Below, one piece after another: positions 59,836-64,000 of a stretch of 64,000 bases of DNA. Source of the stretch: Streptomyces sp. NBC_00459 (lineage in GTDB: Bacteria; Actinomycetota; Actinomycetes; Streptomycetales; Streptomycetaceae). Location: assembly GCF_036013955.1 (NCBI RefSeq), contig NZ_CP107903.1:6076001-6140000 (forward strand), written 5' to 3'. The notes under the pieces are model-generated. The model saw only the letters and a program-made list of their open reading frames with translations. It was not told where the DNA came from and ran no database searches. The position numbers were made by a program, and so were the translations under genes. Each line of letters begins with the position of its first letter. The first letter of the stretch is position 1.

Positions 59836-62388
59836 ATGAGCAGCCTCTTTGACGACAGCTTCCTGGCGGACCTCCAGGGCCCTCGGGCCCGCGAGGAGGA
59901 ACCCCCGCCGCCGCCCGAGGACGAGCATGTGCCGGAGTCCGTTCCGGACGACCTGTTCGGCGGGAATTTCGACGCGCCGCCGGACCGGGACGCGTACTAC
60001 CGCGACGGCGCCCCACGCCCGGTGGTGGACCCGGCCGCGCTCCTGGAAGGGCTGAACGAGAACCAGCGCGCGGCCGTCGTGCACGCCGACACCCCTCTGC
60101 TCATCGTGGCGGGCGCCGGCTCCGGCAAGACACGTGTGCTCACGCACCGCATCGCGTACCTGCTCGGCGAGCGGGGCGTCCACCCCGGCCAGATCCTCGC
60201 GATCACCTTCACCAACAAGGCCGCCGGGGAGATGAAGGAGCGCGTGGAGCACCTCGTCGGTCCGCGCGCGAACGCGATGTGGGTGATGACGTTCCACAGC
60301 GCGTGCGTGCGGATCCTGCGGCGGGAGAGCAAGAGACTCGGCTTCACCTCCTCCTTCTCCATCTACGACGCGGCCGACAGCAAGCGGCTGATGGCGCTCG
60401 TCTGCCGTGATCTGGACGTGGACCCCAAGCGCTTCCCGCCCAAGTCCTTCAGCGCGAAGATCTCCAACCTGAAGAACGAGCTGATCGACGAGGAGGACTT
60501 CGCCGCCCAGGCGAGCGACGGTTTCGAGAAGACCCTCGCCCAGGCGTACGCGATGTACCAGTCGCGGCTGCGTGAGGCCAACGCGCTCGACTTCGACGAC
60601 CTGATCATGACGACGGTCAACCTGCTGCGCGCCTTCCCGGATGTCGCCGAGCACTACCGCCGCCGCTTCCGGCACGTCCTCGTCGACGAGTACCAGGACA
60701 CCAACCACGCCCAGTACGCGCTCGTACGGGAGCTCGTCGGCACCACCGAACACACGGGCGACGACGCTGACGTACCGCCCAGCGAGTACGACCTGCCTCC
60801 CGCCGAGCTGTGCGTGGTGGGTGACGCCGACCAGTCGATCTACGCCTTCCGGGGCGCGACGATCCGCAACATCCTCCAGTTCGAGGAGGACTACGCGGAC
60901 GCGACGACGATCCTGCTCGAACAGAACTACCGCTCCACGCAGACGATCCTGAGCGCCGCCAACGCGGTCATCGAGCGCAACGAGTCCCGTCGTCCCAAGA
61001 ACCTGTGGACCAACGCGGGCGCGGGTGCGCAGATCACCGGCTACGTCGCCGACACGGAGCACGACGAGGCACAGTTCGTCGCCGAGGAGATAGACCGGCT
61101 GACGGACGCGGGCGACGCGAAGGCGGGCGACGTCGCCGTCTTCTACCGGACGAACGCCCAGTCCCGTGTCTTCGAGGAGATCTTCATCCGCGTCGGCCTG
61201 CCCTACAAGGTCGTCGGCGGCGTCCGATTCTACGAGCGCAAGGAGGTCCGGGACGTCCTGGCCTATCTGCGCGTACTCGCCAACCCGGAGGACTCGGTGC
61301 CGCTGCGCCGCATCCTCAACGTCCCCAAGCGCGGCATCGGCGACCGCGCGGAGGCGATGATCGACGCGCTGTCCCAGCGCGAGAAGATCAGCTTCCCGCA
61401 GGCGCTGAAGCGCGTGGACGAGGCGTACGGAATGGCCTCGCGGTCGACCAACGCCGTCAAGCGGTTCAACACGCTGATGGAGGACCTGAGGACGATCGTG
61501 GATTCGGGCGCGAGCCCGGCGACGGTCCTGGAAGCGGTCCTCGAACGCACGGGCTACCTGGCCGAGTTGCAGGCCTCGACCGACCCGCAGGACGAGACCC
61601 GGATCGAGAACCTCCAGGAACTCGCCGCGGTCGCCCTGGAGTTCGAGCAGGAATCCGCAGCGGCCGGAGCAGCGGACAAGGCCGATCAGCCCGCGGACGG
61701 CGAGCCGCCGGCCCCGGCCGGGCTCGCCGCGTTCCTGGAGCGGGTCGCCCTGGTCGCCGACTCCGACCAGATCCCCGACGAGGACGACGACGGCTCCGGC
61801 GTCATCACCCTGATGACCCTGCACACCGCCAAGGGCCTTGAGTTTCCCGTGGTGTTCCTGACCGGCATGGAGGACGGCGTCTTCCCGCACATGCGTGCCC
61901 TCGGTCAGGCCAAGGAACTGGAGGAGGAGCGGCGGCTGGCCTACGTCGGCATCACGCGCGCGCGTGAACGGCTGTACCTGACACGGTCGTCGCTGCGCAG
62001 TGCGTGGGGGCAGCCGTCGTACAACCCGCCCTCGCGTTTCCTGGAGGAGATCCCGGCGGCCCATCTGGAGTGGAAGCGCACGGGCGCGATGGCTCCTGCG
62101 ACGTCCTCGGGCCCGGCCTCCGGGGTGGCGTCGTCGTTCTCGTCGTTGGCGTCCTCGCGCTCGCGCTCCGCGGCCTCGGGTGCGTCCGGTTTCGCCACAC
62201 GCCGGGGCGGTGCCGAGAAGCCGGTCGTCGCGCTGGCGGTGGGGGACAGGGTCACGCACGACCAGTTCGGCCTGGGGACAGTGGTGGGCGTGAAGGGCAC
62301 GGGCTCGAACGCCGAGGCGACGGTCGACTTCGGCGAGGACAAGCCCAAGCGACTGCTGCTGCGGTACGCGCCGGTGGAAAAGCTTTAG
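59836..62388 (+). CDS. pcrA: ATP-dependent DNA helicase PcrA/UvrD
   Basis: 850 residues, ATG; a TAGACT -10 lies at 59821-59826. After an acidic 70-residue N-terminus comes a superfamily 1 helicase: Walker A GAGSGKTRVLTHRIAYLL (about 92), ITFTNKAAGEMKERV, TFHSACVRILRR, DEYQDTN, GDADQSIYAFRGA, motif IV QNYRST, motif V VITLMTLHTAKGLEFPVVFLTGMEDGVFPH, and motif VI EERRLAYVGITRARERLYL. The C-terminus has a Ser/Ala linker and a small beta-domain (VGDRVTHDQFGLGTVVGVKGTGS...LLLRYAPVEKL) that typically binds RNA polymerase or partner proteins. It unwinds DNA in nucleotide excision repair and removes stalled complexes. Confidence 0.97.
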   Translation: MSSLFDDSFLADLQGPRAREEEPPPPPEDEHVPESVPDDLFGGNFDAPPDRDAYYRDGAPRPVVDPAALLEGLNENQRAAVVHADTPLLIVAGAGSGKTRVLTHRIAYLLGERGVHPGQILAITFTNKAAGEMKERVEHLVGPRANAMWVMTFHSACVRILRRESKRLGFTSSFSIYDAADSKRLMALVCRDLDVDPKRFPPKSFSAKISNLKNELIDEEDFAAQASDGFEKTLAQAYAMYQSRLREANALDFDDLIMTTVNLLRAFPDVAEHYRRRFRHVLVDEYQDTNHAQYALVRELVGTTEHTGDDADVPPSEYDLPPAELCVVGDADQSIYAFRGATIRNILQFEEDYADATTILLEQNYRSTQTILSAANAVIERNESRRPKNLWTNAGAGAQITGYVADTEHDEAQFVAEEIDRLTDAGDAKAGDVAVFYRTNAQSRVFEEIFIRVGLPYKVVGGVRFYERKEVRDVLAYLRVLANPEDSVPLRRILNVPKRGIGDRAEAMIDALSQREKISFPQALKRVDEAYGMASRSTNAVKRFNTLMEDLRTIVDSGASPATVLEAVLERTGYLAELQASTDPQDETRIENLQELAAVALEFEQESAAAGAADKADQPADGEPPAPAGLAAFLERVALVADSDQIPDEDDDGSGVITLMTLHTAKGLEFPVVFLTGMEDGVFPHMRALGQAKELEEERRLAYVGITRARERLYLTRSSLRSAWGQPSYNPPSRFLEEIPAAHLEWKRTGAMAPATSSGPASGVASSFSSLASSRSRSAASGASGFATRRGGAEKPVVALAVGDRVTHDQFGLGTVVGVKGTGSNAEATVDFGEDKPKRLLLRYAPVEKL

Positions 62389-62414
62389 CGCCCCGCTCGG
62401 GCGCGGGCTATTCG

Positions 62415-62490
62415 CCTGCGGGCCGGGGTAGGGGGCTTGTTCGCGCAGTTCCCCGCGCCCCAGAGTGCCCCTATCGGGGCATCAGGGGCG
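62415..62490 (-). repeat. Dispersed 3'-end repeat, copy C
   Basis: Reverse complement of the element found after lacI and the ECF gene: core 62441-62461, followed on the minus strand by AAGCCCCCTACCCCGGCCCGCAG. It lies between convergent pcrA and the M23 peptidase gene and is oriented like the latter, directly after its stop codon. Confidence 0.65.
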
Positions 62491-62500
62491 CGGCTGCCGG

Positions 62501-64000
62501 TTACGTCGGGTCGAGGCCGTGGCTGCGCAGCCACGGGAGCGGGTCGATCGCCGAGCCGCCTGCGGGCCGTACCTCGAAGTGCAGGTGCGGGCCGGTCGAG
62601 TTGCCGGAGTTCCCGGAGTACGCGATGGGCTCGCCGGCCTTGACCGTCGTGCCGGACGCGACCTGGTAGCTGGAGAGGTGGCAGTACCACGTCTCCGTAC
62701 CGTCCTTGTCGGTCACGATCATCATGTTGCCGTAGGCGCTGTTCCACTGCGTCCGGACGGTGCCGTCGGTCGCGGCCATCACCGTCGTGCCGTACGAGAC
62801 GGGGAAGTCGATCCCGGTGTGCACGGACATCCAGTTGATGCCGGCCTGGCCGAAGTAGGCGCTGAGGCCGCGCTGTTCGACCGGGAGCGCGTACTTCGGG
62901 CGCAGTCGCTCCTTGCGGGCGGCTTCCGCCGCCGCTGCCTTCTTCTGGGCGAGCTGCTGGGCCTTGAGGTCGATACGTTCCTGCGTCCGGCTGGCCCGGT
63001 CGGCGAAGTCGTCGGCGCCCGCGGAGAGGCTCTCCAGCTGGGTGTCCAGCTTGTTGTTCGCGGTGGACGGCTTCACCGCGACACCGTCCGACGCGGATGC
63101 CGTGGTGTTCTGCTCGCTGTCACCGCTCATCCCGCTCACGGAAGCGGCGGCGATACCCGCGACCCCCATCACGCAGGCGGACGGAACGGCGATGGTCAGC
63201 AGGGCGGAACGTTTGGCCGGGGGGCGACGCCGGGACCGGCCCGCGTTGCGCGCCGCGGTACGGGACGCCGCGCGCCCGGCTCCGGGAAGCGCGCCCGGAG
63301 CGACGTCCTCCTGGCCGTCGAGCAGCGGGGCCTCGGCGGGCAGCTCGTCGGCGGTGTAGAAGTCCGGCTCGTCGTGGGGGAGGGCGTGTTGGTCGTACTC
63401 CGGTACGTCCGCCGCGTCCGTGATCTGCTCGAAAATCGCGGTGGCCTGCTGGTCGTACTCGTGCTCCTGCGCGTGGTCGTACTCGGCGGAGTGGGCGGGC
63501 GTGCCGCCCGGGCCGCTGTCCGAGTTCCACTGCGTGGCGTCGTACACACCGGTGTCGGAGGCCTGCGTGGCCCATTCCCACTGCTGGGTCTGGTCGGCCG
63601 GACCTGCCTGCTCGGGCTGGAGCCAGGCGGAGGCGTCCCACTGACCGCTGGGGTCACTGCCGGGAGGCGGCGACTGCGTGGGGATCTCGGCGAGCTGCTG
63701 GTAGCCGGGCGCCCAGGTGGAGGTGTCGTACGCCCCGGTGTCGTAGGCGGCGTGGTGCTGGGCCGCGTACGGGTCGTAGTTCAGGGTCTGGTGACTGCCC
63801 GTGGACCACTGGGAGTTGTCGTACGAACCGGTGGTGTCCTCGCCCGGCATGTTGCCGAAGAGCGGGTCGGTTGCGAAATTACCGCCGGTACCCGTGCCCA
63901 TGCCCGTGTCGAAACCGTTGGCGAAGGTGGGGTCGTGCGTGGTGAAGTCACCGAAAGGGACTTCCTGCGTGCCGTACGACGCGTAATGGGCCGTCGCGGC
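62501..64000 (-). CDS. M23 family (LytM-like) peptidase with long repetitive N-terminus (5' end beyond right edge)
   Basis: The frame remains open to the right edge, so at least 33 residues precede the internal Met at 63901 (HYASYGTQEVPFGDFTTHDP is part of them). The cytoplasmic N-terminus is Tyr/Trp/Asp/Gln-rich with repeats TTGSYDNSQW, DTGAYDTSTW, DTGVYDATQW and GQWDASAW. A basic patch (RSRRRPPAKR) precedes one membrane helix (about 235-257 from that Met). A short coiled coil (SRTQERIDLKAQQLAQKKAAAAEAARKERL) follows. The M23 domain has HTGIDFPVSYGT (zinc ligands His and Asp), YCHLSSYQVASGTTVKAGEPIAYSGNSGNS and HLHFEVRP. It probably cuts peptidoglycan cross-bridges. Confidence 0.92.
   Translation of the reverse strand, partial: AATAHYASYGTQEVPFGDFTTHDPTFANGFDTGMGTGTGGNFATDPLFGNMPGEDTTGSYDNSQWSTGSHQTLNYDPYAAQHHAAYDTGAYDTSTWAPGYQQLAEIPTQSPPPGSDPSGQWDASAWLQPEQAGPADQTQQWEWATQASDTGVYDATQWNSDSGPGGTPAHSAEYDHAQEHEYDQQATAIFEQITDAADVPEYDQHALPHDEPDFYTADELPAEAPLLDGQEDVAPGALPGAGRAASRTAARNAGRSRRRPPAKRSALLTIAVPSACVMGVAGIAAASVSGMSGDSEQNTTASASDGVAVKPSTANNKLDTQLESLSAGADDFADRASRTQERIDLKAQQLAQKKAAAAEAARKERLRPKYALPVEQRGLSAYFGQAGINWMSVHTGIDFPVSYGTTVMAATDGTVRTQWNSAYGNMMIVTDKDGTETWYCHLSSYQVASGTTVKAGEPIAYSGNSGNSTGPHLHFEVRPAGGSAIDPLPWLRSHGLDPT

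Overview
This is a high-GC stretch of a Streptomyces chromosome. The evidence is the whiD and bldM developmental regulators, GTG and TTG starts, almost exclusively G/C third codon positions, and a gene order I recall from the S. coelicolor core (roughly SCO4761 groES to SCO4798). Part of the order, groES-groEL1-whiB-sigma-guaB-guaB3, a GMC oxidase and guaA, is also the order I remember around Rv3396c-Rv3418c of Mycobacterium tuberculosis (groES, groEL1, whiB3, sigD, guaB2, guaB3, choD, guaA), so this is ancient actinobacterial synteny. No phage, IS element, CRISPR array, tRNA or rRNA was seen.

Layout. 1-6.2 kb: a sugar-uptake and xylan-degradation group (truncated ABC sugar-binding lipoprotein, divergent LacI regulator, secreted GH10-CBM2 xylanase), an LCP cell-wall ligase, and a DGPF protein with its ECF42 sigma factor behind a matching promoter. 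6.2-12 kb: a THUMP-like methyltransferase, two translationally coupled deacetylase lipoproteins, and groES-groEL1 under two CIRCE operators. 12-15.4 kb: a SnoaL-type protein, an SDR, a MOSC protein and a LysR regulator. 15.4-24.4 kb: whiD, bldM, an ECF sigma factor (probably shbA), guaB, guaB3, a nucleotide-sugar dehydrogenase homologue lacking its catalytic Cys, and glpD. 24.7-38 kb: five membrane Ser/Thr-kinase paralogues, one a clear pseudokinase, plus a beta-rich protein and a DAG-kinase-like enzyme. 38-44.3 kb: a succinate-semialdehyde-type dehydrogenase, a GMC oxidoreductase, a sortase substrate and a membrane protein. 44.3-48.6 kb: a frameshifted chorismate mutase preceded by a candidate Phe/Tyr leader-peptide attenuator, then guaA, an FMN-binding-split protein and a class II aldolase. 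48.7-56.2 kb: DUF4429 and membrane proteins, DoxX, and a PspC envelope-stress module (LiaF-like protein, divergent PspC sensor kinase and response regulator). 56.2-64 kb: two NlpC/P60 hydrolases, one under a c-di-AMP (ydaO) riboswitch, pcrA helicase, and an M23 peptidase running off the right edge.

Themes. Many genes act on the cell envelope and its monitoring (LCP, deacetylases, kinases, PspC module, sortase substrate, NlpC/P60, M23). Others serve purine supply (guaB, guaB3, guaA) and sporulation control (whiD, bldM, a BldN-type promoter). The least expected items are the candidate chorismate-mutase attenuator (rare TTT and TAT codons in a 23-codon leaderless ORF, a nested hairpin and a 14-bp stem), the one-base deletion in the gene it would control, and the pseudokinase with about 365 residues inserted in its activation segment.
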